A DNA stretch of 64,000 nucleotides from JBBQZO01 sp038207625 (GCA_038207625.1 JBBQZO010000025.1:1-64000), one strand, 5' to 3'; positions 17,887 to 25,858 are shown, counted from the first letter of the stretch. Translations and numbers: made by a program. The notes: generated by a model from the letters alone, not told the origin.

Positions 17887-18402
17887 CGCACGTCACGATG
17901 AAAGATAGCGGTAATGCCGATTATAAGAATACTATTTGTGCGTTAATCGTCCGATCTATGGTCTACCTGCCGACCCACGAACGTTTATTTGCGAGAAGTT
18001 AGCTTCAATGTACGCCAAGCCGAAATCTATGGAAGAATTCCGCTAGGCGAAACAAATCGGGATTTTCGACTGCCTGCACCGTAAAGTGCGATTTTTTACC
18101 CGATCAAATGACATGAAGCAGCGTTGATGGGAATCACTGGGGCCTATCCGAATTGGGTTAGCGCATCTTCACCAAAAGGCGATCACAAGAATAGCGTCTA
18201 TTTCGATACCGCATTTGATCTAACCTATCCAGATATCTATGCAATGCAGCTTCAAAATTAAAATAGCCGGCTTTACCAAAAGGGACCGGGAACCAGGCCG
18301 CGATCTTGGCGGGATGGTGAGCGGCCGCGTTGCCAACGAGACGACACGATTTTCCCGCCGGGTGAGCCGGCGACAACCATTTAGTGAATTTTCCGCTCAA
18401 CC
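17887..18402. other. gap inside the RiPP region, no convincing gene
   Basis: Between the MauE-like gene and the HlyD gene there are about 515 bp. An 80-codon minus-strand frame (18158-18400, MSGKFTKWLSPAHPAGKSC...) has no recognisable family and lacks a good ribosome site. Base composition is mixed, with a GC-rich patch near 18290-18370 inside AT-rich DNA. It may be a remnant of inserted DNA. A promoter for the export genes could lie here. Confidence 0.4.
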
Positions 18403-19353
18403 CTAGTTGATCGGTGTCAAGAGATTAAGTCCCAGATGAAATAGCGTCCAGATATTCTTTGACGTATATACCGTCACCCCCATCTGACTGAAGTCAGCCG
18501 GATTGACCAACACTGCGTATGGATATCCAGCTGCCCCAAGTTCAACAAAAAAGACTTCGTTGTATTTAAGCACCGATACCCCGGCGGTTGAGCTTGAAAA
18601 AACAGGGGTGTTATCACATAAAAAAATAGTTTGAATCTTACTTGAAAACGTCTCGGCCAGCATCAACAAATCGTGCTTGGCGTGATTGCAATCGTCGCAA
18701 TTGGTCGATAATCCTACAAGCATAACTAAAGGAGCCATACTTGTTGGCGTACTTAACGTTACCTCCGTACCGTCTTGATTTGTTCCAATTGGCCGATTCG
18801 ATTGAAAATATCGCTTCTGCGTAGCCGTCGCCACTGATTGATGAGTGTCAAGATTTAACCTAATATTGGCGAGCAACCCTGCACTGGACACCAATAGCAT
18901 GAGCAGATAGTATCCATCGCTCCCAACCGAAAATAGTCGTTCACCGCCTCCCCAAAAAACGGCCATTGCAGCCCTTGAGAATATGATCAAACAAGATAAA
19001 ATTACAACAAAATTAAATATCGTCGCCGTTCTTTTATTATTACCAATCAATTTACCGTAACAATTACATTCGCCTATGAATTTCACTTGCCTCAAAATTA
19101 ACGCGAACAGAATCAAAAATAGCTGCAGCGCAGCGCCAATCGCCTGCATGCCTATGGAATTAGTATCAATCAATAAAAACGACACCACTATTACGTACGG
19201 GAAATGAATATTCTCGATTATTTTAGTCAATCTAGATTGCTTCATTGGATCGGCTCCAATCGCCCGCACCAACGGCACGCTTCCTTTCGTGAATAGCGCG
19301 ACCAATAGTATGAAGACGACAAGAATGTTGGGGGTCAAATATAAATAGTTCAT
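18403..19353 (-). CDS. MauE/DoxX-like membrane protein with C-terminal thioredoxin-like domain
   Basis: Predicted inner-membrane redox protein. The N-terminal part has about four to five hydrophobic helices and the MauE-type C-x-C loop GECNCYGKL (C96, C98 from this start). A second hydrophobic stretch is near 140-165. A C-terminal thioredoxin-like domain begins near 205 with a Cys pair in LVGLSTNCDDCNHAKHDLL (C219, C222). MauE-family proteins deliver reducing or oxidising equivalents across the membrane, so a role in disulfide formation or protection for the Cys-rich precursor peptide is a reasonable inference. It is placed between the ATP-grasp ligase and the export genes. The ATG at 19353 was chosen over an in-frame TTG at 19365; neither has a strong ribosome site. 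Confidence 0.75.
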   Translation of the reverse strand: MNYLYLTPNILVVFILLVALFTKGSVPLVRAIGADPMKQSRLTKIIENIHFPYVIVVSFLLIDTNSIGMQAIGAALQLFLILFALILRQVKFIGECNCYGKLIGNNKRTATIFNFVVILSCLIIFSRAAMAVFWGGGERLFSVGSDGYYLLMLLVSSAGLLANIRLNLDTHQSVATATQKRYFQSNRPIGTNQDGTEVTLSTPTSMAPLVMLVGLSTNCDDCNHAKHDLLMLAETFSSKIQTIFLCDNTPVFSSSTAGVSVLKYNEVFFVELGAAGYPYAVLVNPADFSQMGVTVYTSKNIWTLFHLGLNLLTPIN

Positions 19354-19406
19354 CGTCGATTTCAAGAAAACATTGGCGGAAAATTGTGAATTCTTATTTC
19401 ACCGTT

Positions 19407-20576
19407 CTAGAGTACGTACCTAACTTCACGTATCTCTTTTGAGTAATATTCCTTGTGCTCCGCCATGAGCATCGCATAGTCATCGGAAAGAACATAGTCG
19501 GCATAGCTCGGCCACGTAAAATTCATATCCACATTAACTCTGGAAGAAATGAACGCACAAGTCTCCTGCAATATATTCAGTCCAGGGCACTGCCTGTCAA
19601 GAAACAAAAACTGACCTTGCTCATTAACTTCAAGAAATACCAACTTATCATCCACATCAACAATGAAATCCAAACTACCCATCACCAATCCAATTTTCCC
19701 CATAAATTCTTTGATTTTATCGTTGTCAGCGTCACTTAGAAAATATGGCTCAATAGACATGACCTCCTTGTATGCATCAAGTCTCCAGTCCAATCGCGAA
19801 TGGTCATGTGCCTGTGAATTCAACTTGGCTGCAATAATTTTTTCCCCTAAGACGACCACACGAAGTTCGAATTTTTTCTCAATCATGTTTTGATAGATCG
19901 CTGGACACAACTTTATCGGCAAATCGTCGAGCAGTTGATCCATCGTGACCCTCGCTGTCATTTGCATTTGCGTAACACCGCCTTCATTCCATCCTTTTTG
20001 GAGAAAAGGTTTCATGACGATGGAACCACCATGCCTGGCGCAGAACTCGCGAATCAATACTGGATTATTTCCCATGATTGTATCTGGCACACAAAAACCA
20101 ATTGAGTGCGCAACGCGAAGTTGCGTCGCTTTACTCCCACCGCAGCCAATATTTTTTAGCGGGTTGACCCATGTTGCGTCAGTGCCTAGGGACTCGTATA
20201 TAAAGTGCCACATACCATTAATAAAAGCAGTTGAATCAGCAATAACATTATTCAAATCAGCTGGGTGCACTGCGCTGTAATCCAGAATGTTTGGAGCAAC
20301 CATCATTCTCCGGCACCACACAGTTACTACATTAGCAATAGAAAGGTGCGCCTGATCATTGCCCGGCGCCTCATATTCGATCGCAGCATCAACCGAACAG
20401 ATCGGTGAAATCGATAAGGTTGTGCAACTTGGAAATCGACTGACATCAAGTATTTTAGATAGGATATTTTTACCATTGAGCGCCCACGAAACCGCACGCG
20501 CGTGCAGATCCCACTCACTGGAAAAAATTAATATAGCAGGAGAGTCGACAGCAGTTTTCATTGAAGGAGTCGGCAT
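19407..20576 (-). CDS. ATP-grasp peptide ligase, graspetide (MvdC/MvdD-like) type
   Basis: Predicted to form ester or amide bonds between side chains of the precursor core. The 389-residue sequence has the ATP-grasp features of microviridin-type ligases: IVMKPF (K189), the KKFELRVVVLGEKIIAAKL strand pair (ELR 237-239), NSQ 253-255, LDWR 262-265, the metal/ATP segment GSLDFIVDVDDKLVFLEVNE and EQGQFLFLD (319-327). The FLE-N-x-x-GQ-x-x-x-L pattern is characteristic of graspetide synthetases. It follows the precursor gene by about 350 bp and a hairpin. No strong ribosome site precedes the ATG at 20576; an internal ATG lies five codons later. Confidence 0.88.
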   Translation of the reverse strand: MPTPSMKTAVDSPAILIFSSEWDLHARAVSWALNGKNILSKILDVSRFPSCTTLSISPICSVDAAIEYEAPGNDQAHLSIANVVTVWCRRMMVAPNILDYSAVHPADLNNVIADSTAFINGMWHFIYESLGTDATWVNPLKNIGCGGSKATQLRVAHSIGFCVPDTIMGNNPVLIREFCARHGGSIVMKPFLQKGWNEGGVTQMQMTARVTMDQLLDDLPIKLCPAIYQNMIEKKFELRVVVLGEKIIAAKLNSQAHDHSRLDWRLDAYKEVMSIEPYFLSDADNDKIKEFMGKIGLVMGSLDFIVDVDDKLVFLEVNEQGQFLFLDRQCPGLNILQETCAFISSRVNVDMNFTWPSYADYVLSDDYAMLMAEHKEYYSKEIREVRYVL

Positions 20577-20865
20577 TTTATTTTGTATGCATTGAGCACG
20601 TGAGAAGATTTAATGAAAGACGCAAGTACAGGGTAATTATCAAATCAATTTGGCGCCTGAAACACTACGGCCGACATCTATTTTTACGGGTCTGAAAAAC
20701 AAAGCTGTTATTTCACTCGCTAAAAATAATGCTGCCGTTGAAAGCCTTTAATTCAAGACCATTCATGTGATTTTCTATTTTACCTGACGCGGCCACCTTG
20801 AATAGAAACCGGCCTGAAACATCAAGTAAATTAATATCGATATAAAATCAATCAATATTTAACCA
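20577..20865. other. AT-rich leader region upstream of the ATP-grasp gene
   Basis: No second precursor gene was found on either strand; the longest minus-strand frame with an ATG (17 codons, near 20710-20765) lacks a ribosome site and a GG leader. The region may hold an independent promoter for the ligase or be a long untranslated spacer. Confidence 0.5.
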
Positions 20866-20896
20866 ACTTCACACTCAAGATTCTTGAGTGTGAAGT
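20866..20896 (-). terminator. 14-bp hairpin directly after the precursor gene
   Basis: ACTTCACACTCAAG, a 3-base loop, then CTTGAGTGTGAAGT form a perfect stem starting 29 nt after the precursor stop. In the minus-strand RNA it is followed by UGGUUAAAUAUU, a weak U-tract. It could terminate most transcripts or protect the 3' end of the precursor mRNA, giving more peptide than enzyme. Confidence 0.6.
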
Positions 20897-20924
20897 CAAA
20901 TTTTAGCTGAGTGCTACGCTTGAA

Positions 20925-21107
20925 TTAGCAATCCGCCTGGGTGCAACGGCCATCGCAACCAGTGCACCAGCTTGAATCCTGAGATTGGCAGCCGTTTGCA
21001 CCACCGCCACTAACCATTTCGATTTCCGTCATAGATAATTCACGCGCGACGGCATAGCCGAGCGTACGAGGCGCTTGCGTTGGGGTATTTTCTTTTTTTT
21101 CGAACAT
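20925..21107 (-). CDS. candidate RiPP precursor peptide with double-glycine leader and Cys/Asp core
   Basis: A 60-residue peptide with a leader ending ELSMTEIEMVSGG, the classic signal for C39 exporters (G34-G35), and a 25-residue core GANGCQSQDSSWCTG followed by CDGRCTQADC. The core has five cysteines (40, 48, 51, 55, 60) and three C-x3-D units (C40-D44, C48-D52, C55-D59), two of them CTxxD. Hydroxyl residues S42, S45, S46, T49 and T56 could be ester partners for D44, D52 and D59. AAAGGA precedes the ATG with good spacing. It sits upstream of the ATP-grasp ligase on the same strand and between two hairpins. The product structure is not predictable from sequence. Confidence 0.85.
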   Translation of the reverse strand: MFEKKENTPTQAPRTLGYAVARELSMTEIEMVSGGGANGCQSQDSSWCTGCDGRCTQADC

Positions 21108-21138
21108 GGTAATTCCTTTTAATTGTTTCCGCAGGGTT

Positions 21139-21168
21139 AAAAAGCACCTTGTCTGCGGTCCAAGGCGC
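21139..21168 (-). terminator. U-tailed hairpin just before the precursor gene (terminator or attenuator)
   Basis: In minus-strand RNA, GCGCCUUG and CAAGGUGC pair (one G-U) around a 9-base loop and are followed by UUUUU, the form of an intrinsic terminator. It lies between the upstream exported-protein gene (stop at 21198) and the precursor ATG at 21107, with only about 30 bases after it. Either it ends the upstream transcript or it is in the precursor's own leader. Confidence 0.55.
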
Positions 21169-21197
21169 CAAAAAAGTCATATCAGCGGTGGATTGAA

Positions 21198-22151
21198 TTA
21201 TTTTCGTCGCATTGGAACCGATGCCGACACGACTCCTAGCGACATCCATGTATCGACATCAATATCATCATTTTTCGTGAATTTCCCAACCGAGTTAATC
21301 AGGCAATTCATGGCGCCGTCCGGCTTGGGCTTGAGGCATCCCCACGCCGTACCGCCAGCAAACTCTACGCTTATTGAATGAATCGGGATGCGCTGGGATA
21401 GTAGGTATGCCATAGGCTCATATTCGCTATTCCACGCAACCCCTTTTGATTTGGAGGCGTGAAAAGCTCCAACTAGATTTAGCAGGATGAAGTCGCCATA
21501 TACCCTTGCTCGACTTTCTATGTTTCTTGCCATGGCGAGATCGCGCTCTCCAGACCATATTTGTTCGTTCTTGAACAGTGGGATCGGCAGGCTTCCGACA
21601 CTAATATCGTAGCCCATAACGGCGATAAGCGCGCCGCTCTGACGAATTCTTCGCAGCGTTTCTACCAGCCGAAGAATTGCCTGACTTGAACGACCGTCTT
21701 CTAGCTTGCCAAAATCGCTGTGAATCAAAGTTGCGATGTCCTGATCGCTGCCCTCCGATGCCATGTACCGATTGATTGCATCCTGCCGATCTGTCGGAAT
21801 TTCCAATCCAACAATCAGTTTCTTTCCATTTTTTACTAATGTGCACGCCAAACGGCCAACCAGATCCGGAATTTCATTTGTTCCGTGCAGTTCGCTAATA
21901 ACGATCACGTGCGATTTAAGTTTTCCGACTTCAAATGTACCCTCAGGGGTGCAAGGGATGTCGCTAGCATAAATAACCGGCACCAAGGTTATCAGAGCCA
22001 GACCGGTAAAGATCCGCCGGACAGTGCGGATCGAATACAAGGCTTCAATAACAAGAGCCCGTATATCAAAAAATGCGCCGACCATGATCAGGTGTATTAA
22101 ATTGGAGATCGCTTGGCGACGATGCACGCACAGGTAAAACTGGTTTTCCAT
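21198..22151 (-). CDS. exported ChaN/EreA-like (TIKI/TraB superfamily) protein in the RiPP cluster
   Basis: The 317-residue frame carries an internal Sec signal (RRIFTGLALITLVPVIYASDIPC, near 45-67), so the mature protein should be outside the cytoplasm. The domain has motifs of the erythromycin-esterase/ChaN group: VIVISELHGTNEIPDLVGRL (E87, H89), KLIVGLEIP, an R-rich helix and LLNLVGAFHASK (conserved G-x-x-H). Such proteins include esterases, haem-binding ChaN and metalloproteases. The true start is uncertain: ATG 22151 has only a weak ribosome site and a TTG near residue 39 would place the signal at the N-terminus. Position first in the run suggests maturation or self-protection, unproven. 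Confidence 0.65.
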   Translation of the reverse strand: MENQFYLCVHRRQAISNLIHLIMVGAFFDIRALVIEALYSIRTVRRIFTGLALITLVPVIYASDIPCTPEGTFEVGKLKSHVIVISELHGTNEIPDLVGRLACTLVKNGKKLIVGLEIPTDRQDAINRYMASEGSDQDIATLIHSDFGKLEDGRSSQAILRLVETLRRIRQSGALIAVMGYDISVGSLPIPLFKNEQIWSGERDLAMARNIESRARVYGDFILLNLVGAFHASKSKGVAWNSEYEPMAYLLSQRIPIHSISVEFAGGTAWGCLKPKPDGAMNCLINSVGKFTKNDDIDVDTWMSLGVVSASVPMRRK

Positions 22152-22689
22152 TTACATGCCTAAAAAGTACTGCGCTGTTGTTTGTGCAATGTTTCGAAGT
22201 TAAACAATGTGGATGCGGGCGTCAAGGATAAACGCTGGCCACGAGTCTGCTTGTGCCGATTTGTTCTGCATTCACGGGGGATTTGACAATCCGTCGGCGC
22301 GAAACAAAACCTTCCCAGTTAAGCAAATCGGACGTTTGCGCACACTGCGAAGTCAATGAAACCACTTGATGTCAGCATTGAAGCGAATGCGATTGCTCGT
22401 GAGCGCCTTTTACCAGACGCGCTGCGGCGTCGGTCGACACAAGTTGGCGTGGCTATACCATTAATTGCCCAGAGTCTTCCGGATGGCAGCACTTGCCAAT
22501 ACTAGCGCGACCCGTTTGCGCGAATCGAGCGAGTGAATTGACATTGAAGGGAAGCGATCCGGGAAGGTATTTTCGAGTTACCCAACAACGAGGTACCTCG
22601 AACAACCATCCCGTTTCTGGATTGATGTGGCCACACCGATTCTGACGAAAGTTTCCTGACCAATTCCAGCCTTTCTTGGCGAACAGGCG
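22152..22689. other. intergenic region between the RiPP cluster and the IS5 remnant
   Basis: No supported gene. Minus-strand frames covering 22453-22863 run into the antisense of the IS5 remnant and show no family pattern. A promoter for the minus-strand RiPP genes is expected near 22160-22230; TTGCAC and TACTTT are visible there but 14 bp apart, which is too close for a confident call. Confidence 0.4.
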
Positions 22690-23531
22690 CTCGAGGCGAC
22701 GCTGAACAAGCGTGGCGACCGGCTGAGGGTGCCGGAGTAGCACGTTGACTTCGCCACTTTGGCGGACGAAGTCGACCGCGCTGCGCCGCCCCCAAGCCGT
22801 GAGCGCGCCGGCCGACCGCCGTTCCCAACGGAGATGCTGGTTCGGGTTCCGCTGATCCAGCAAACGTTAAATTGGGGCGGCGAGCATATGGAATTCCAGC
22901 GGTTCTCCCACCTGAGTCTTCAACGCTTCATTGGCCTGAGATCGAGCTGGCAGATTCTGGAACGCACGACGGTCTTGACCTTCAAGTAGCGCCTGATCAA
23001 AGCCGGCGCCAGCGAGAGCATCTTCGACGCGGCCTATCGGCAGCTTTCCAACCACCGCTGTATGGCGCGCGGCGGGCAGATGGTCGACGCGAGCGTCGTG
23101 CAAACGCCGAGTCAGCCGATGAGCAAGGACGGCACGGCGCTGGCCTGCGAAGGAGCGATGCCAATGAAGTGGCGTCCCGCCAAGCGCCGCCTGCAGGATA
23201 TGGCCGCCCGCGTAACGTAGCACGGCAAATCCCACTACGGCGACCAGATGTCGACCAACGCCGATAAGCGTTACAAGCTGGTGCGCGAGATCGTCGTGAG
23301 CGCGGCCGGCGAACGCGATACGTTCCACTTTGATGAGGTGCTCGATCCGACCAACTCGCAGCGCGACATCCTGGCCGACAAAGGCGGCGTCGATGGCGAA
23401 CCCGACGCGCGTTTGAATCAACATAACTGATCGGCCTGGCTCGGGCGGCGCGGCAAGCCAACTGGAAAGTCGCTGGCGACAATGTGCGGCGCCTGGTCTA
23501 TGTGAAGGAAGCCCGAGTCGAGCCGTTCTGA
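22690..23531 (+). pseudogene. IS5-family transposase remnant with nonsense codons and an internal deletion
   Basis: In one frame the DNA reads the typical IS5 transposase: AGRPPFPTEMLVRVPLIQQT, QRFIGLRSSWQI, then TFK-stop-RLIKAGASESIFDAAYRQL, MARGGQMVDASVVQTP, AARVT-stop-HGKSHYGDQM, NADKRYKLVREIVVSA and DPTNSQRDILADKG. The first TAG replaces the usual GAG of FKERLIKAG. After 23430 the sequence jumps in another frame to IGLARAARQANWKV and LVYVKEARVEPF with the natural stop at 23529-23531, showing a deletion. It marks the right border of the RiPP island. Confidence 0.85.
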
Positions 23532-23837
23532 CGCGAGCGCTCCGTCCGGACTGCAGAAATCGCTGGTTGCCGGCTCAGAAAATGGGCGCGAGAACGGCTT
23601 GGTCGCCGCCTGCCGTCACTTGATGCCGAGACAAAATCGCCGGCGGGACGAAAGGACCGGTAATTCGAGCTGCCCAACGGTCAACGACGATGAGCGACGC
23701 GATCGCGCTGCACCAGTAAGCCGTTTCAGGGACTACATGCTGTGTCGGCAGGGCTAGAACGCAAAAATGGAATCAGCGTAGTTTTCGCGGATGCTGCCCC
23801 GCGAAAAAAACGCCGACCCCATTTCTATGTCCTTGCG
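23532..23837. other. non-coding stretch between IS5 remnant and htpG
   Basis: No gene supported; probably the tail of the insertion sequence and flanking DNA. It contains a perfect 9-bp inverted repeat (TTTTCGCGG at 23782-23790 with CCGCGAAAA at 23799-23807). No T-run follows that repeat on either strand. Confidence 0.45.
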
Positions 23838-23863
23838 AACGGGGGCGCGGTGGCGCCCCCGTT
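23838..23863. terminator. terminator-like hairpin downstream of htpG
   Basis: AACGGGGGCGC and GCGCCCCCGTT form a perfect 11-bp stem around a GGTG loop, 9 bp beyond the htpG stop. TTTTAC follows on the plus strand, so it could also stop transcription coming from the IS remnant. On the minus strand the U-tract is weak. Confidence 0.65.
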
Positions 23864-23871
23864 TTACATAC

Positions 23872-25794
23872 TTACTTCGCGGCGGTGGTCAGCAGCATGT
23901 CGTTCATGCGCTTCACGAACGCGGCCGGGTCGGTCAGCGATCCGCCTTCGGCCAGCAACGCCTGGTCGAACAGGATGTGCGCCCAGTCGGCGAACTGGGT
24001 GCTGGCCGCGTCTTCGTACTTCAGGCGCGTCACCAAAGGGTGGTCGGGGTTGATTTCCAGAATAGGCATCGACTCCGGCGCACTCTGGCCAGCCGCTTTC
24101 AGCATGCGCAGCAGGTTGCCCGACAATTCGTTCTCGTCGGCCACCAGGCAGGCTGGCGAATCGGTCAGGCGGAACGTCACGCGCACGTCCTTGGCCTTCT
24201 CGGTCAGGGCCGCCTTCATGCGCTCAACCAGTTCCTTGTACGAGGTTTCGGTTTCTTCATGTTCCTTCTTCTCGGCTTCGTCTTCCAGCTTGCCCAGATC
24301 CAGGCCGCCCTTGGCGACCGAGACGACTTCCTTGCCTTCGAATTCGGACAGGAAGGACAGCATCCATTCGTCGACCCGGTCCGTCAGCAGCAGCACTTCG
24401 ACGCCCTTCTTGCGGAAGATCTCAAGGTGCGGGCTGCTCTTGGCGGCCTTGTAGTTGTCGGCGGCGACGTAGTAGATCTTGTCCTGGCCTTCCTTCATGC
24501 GCCCGATGTAGTCGGCGAACGAGGTGGTTTGCTCAGCGTTGTCGGCCTGGGTCGACGCAAAGCGCAGCAGCTTGGCGATGCGGTCCTTGTTGGTCGCGTC
24601 TTCGCCCACGCCCTCTTTCAATACCTGGCCGAAGTCCTTCCAGAAGGTCGTGTACTTGTCCTTCTTTTCCTGCTCGTCGGCGTTGGCCAATTCTTCCAGC
24701 ATGCCCAGCACGCGCTTGGTCGAGCCTTCGCGGATCACTTTCACGTCGCGCGACTCTTGCAAGATTTCGCGCGAGACGTTCAGCGGCAGGTCATTCGAAT
24801 CGATCACGCCTTTCACGAAGCGCAGGTAGGTCGGCATCAGTTGTTCGGCGTCGTCCATGATGAACACGCGCTTGACGTACAGCTTGATGCCGCCGCGCTT
24901 GTTGCGGTCCCACAGGTCGAACGGCGCGTGGCTAGGGATGTACAGCAGCTGGGTGTACTCGCTGCGCCCTTCGACGCGGTTGTGCGTGTGGGTCAGCGGC
25001 GCCTGGAAGTCGTGCGAGACATGTTTGTAGAATTCTTCGTACTGCTCGGGCGTGATGTCGGACTTGTTGCGGGCCCACAGCGCGCTGGCCTGGTTGACGG
25101 TCTCGAACTCGTCCTTGAGCACGGTTTCGCTCGTCTCGGCGTCCCATTCATCTTTTTGCATCAGGATAGGCAGCGAGATGTGGTCCGAATATTTACGGAT
25201 GATCGACTTGATCTTCCACGACGACAGCAGCTCGTCCTCGCCTTCGCGCAGGTGCAGCACGACGTCGGTGCCGCGGCCGGTTTTTTCGATCATTTCGACC
25301 GTGTAGTCACCCTCGCCGCCCGATTCCCAGCGCACGCCCTGGTTCGCCTCGGCACCGGCGCGGCGCGTTTCGACGGTGATCTTGTCGGCCACGATGAAGC
25401 CGGAGTAGAAACCCACACCGAACTGGCCGATCAGGGCCGCGTCCTGCTGCTGGTCGCCCGACAGTTTGCCGAAGAATTCCTTGGTGCCCGACTTGGCGAT
25501 GGTGCCCAGGTGCGAGATCGCCTCGTCGCGGTCCATCCCGATGCCGTTGTCGGAAATGGTGATGGTGCGCGCGGCCTTGTCGAAACTGACCTTGATCTTC
25601 AGTTCGTGGTCGTTGCCGTACAGGGCGTCGTTGTTGATCGCCTCGAAGCGCAATTTATCGGACGCGTCGGACGCGTTCGAGATCAGCTCGCGCAGGAAAA
25701 TTTCCTTGTTCGAGTACAGCGAGTGGATCATCAGTTGCAGCAGTTGCTTGACTTCCGCTTGAAATCCAAGGGTTTGTTTTTCGGAGACAGCCAT
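23872..25794 (-). CDS. htpG: HtpG, Hsp90-family chaperone
   Basis: ATP-dependent cytoplasmic chaperone, 640 residues, full length. The N-terminal GHKL ATPase has NKEIFLRELISNASDASDKL, the Mg/ATP motif ISDNGIGMDRDEAI, and GQFGVGFYSGFIVAD. The middle domain includes LYVKRVFIMDD and DLPLNVSREILQESRD. The C-terminal dimerisation domain ends with FVKRMNDMLLTTAAK. AACACTACGAGGATAAA before the start gives a GAGG ribosome site. It is monocistronic, with a heat-shock-type promoter immediately upstream and a hairpin after the stop. Confidence 0.98.
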   Translation of the reverse strand: MAVSEKQTLGFQAEVKQLLQLMIHSLYSNKEIFLRELISNASDASDKLRFEAINNDALYGNDHELKIKVSFDKAARTITISDNGIGMDRDEAISHLGTIAKSGTKEFFGKLSGDQQQDAALIGQFGVGFYSGFIVADKITVETRRAGAEANQGVRWESGGEGDYTVEMIEKTGRGTDVVLHLREGEDELLSSWKIKSIIRKYSDHISLPILMQKDEWDAETSETVLKDEFETVNQASALWARNKSDITPEQYEEFYKHVSHDFQAPLTHTHNRVEGRSEYTQLLYIPSHAPFDLWDRNKRGGIKLYVKRVFIMDDAEQLMPTYLRFVKGVIDSNDLPLNVSREILQESRDVKVIREGSTKRVLGMLEELANADEQEKKDKYTTFWKDFGQVLKEGVGEDATNKDRIAKLLRFASTQADNAEQTTSFADYIGRMKEGQDKIYYVAADNYKAAKSSPHLEIFRKKGVEVLLLTDRVDEWMLSFLSEFEGKEVVSVAKGGLDLGKLEDEAEKKEHEETETSYKELVERMKAALTEKAKDVRVTFRLTDSPACLVADENELSGNLLRMLKAAGQSAPESMPILEINPDHPLVTRLKYEDAASTQFADWAHILFDQALLAEGGSLTDPAAFVKRMNDMLLTTAAK

Positions 25795-25830
25795 TTTATC
25801 CTCGTAGTGTTTGGTTGAACGATTCTTGCC

Positions 25831-25858
25831 AAGTGGGGATTATAAAAGCGATTTCAAG
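25831..25858 (-). promoter_or_regulatory. sigma-32 heat-shock promoter of htpG
   Basis: On the minus strand CTTGAAA, 13 bases, CCCCACTT matches the RpoH consensus CTTGAAA-N11-16-CCCCATnT at all but one position. It is about 37 bp upstream of the htpG start. The -35 element lies inside the last codons of the neighbouring MocR gene and the spacer includes that gene's stop codon. Confidence 0.75.

Noticed and set aside
18158..18400. 80-codon minus ORF between the MauE-like and HdD-adaptor genes
   Set aside because: No family, no ribosome site, patchy composition; kept only as a gap note.
20577..20865. Search for a second precursor peptide beside the ATP-grasp gene
   Set aside because: No frame with a GG leader or ribosome site was found on either strand.
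22152..22689. Strong promoter for the RiPP operon
   Set aside because: Best -35/-10 pair is only 14 bp apart; not convincing.
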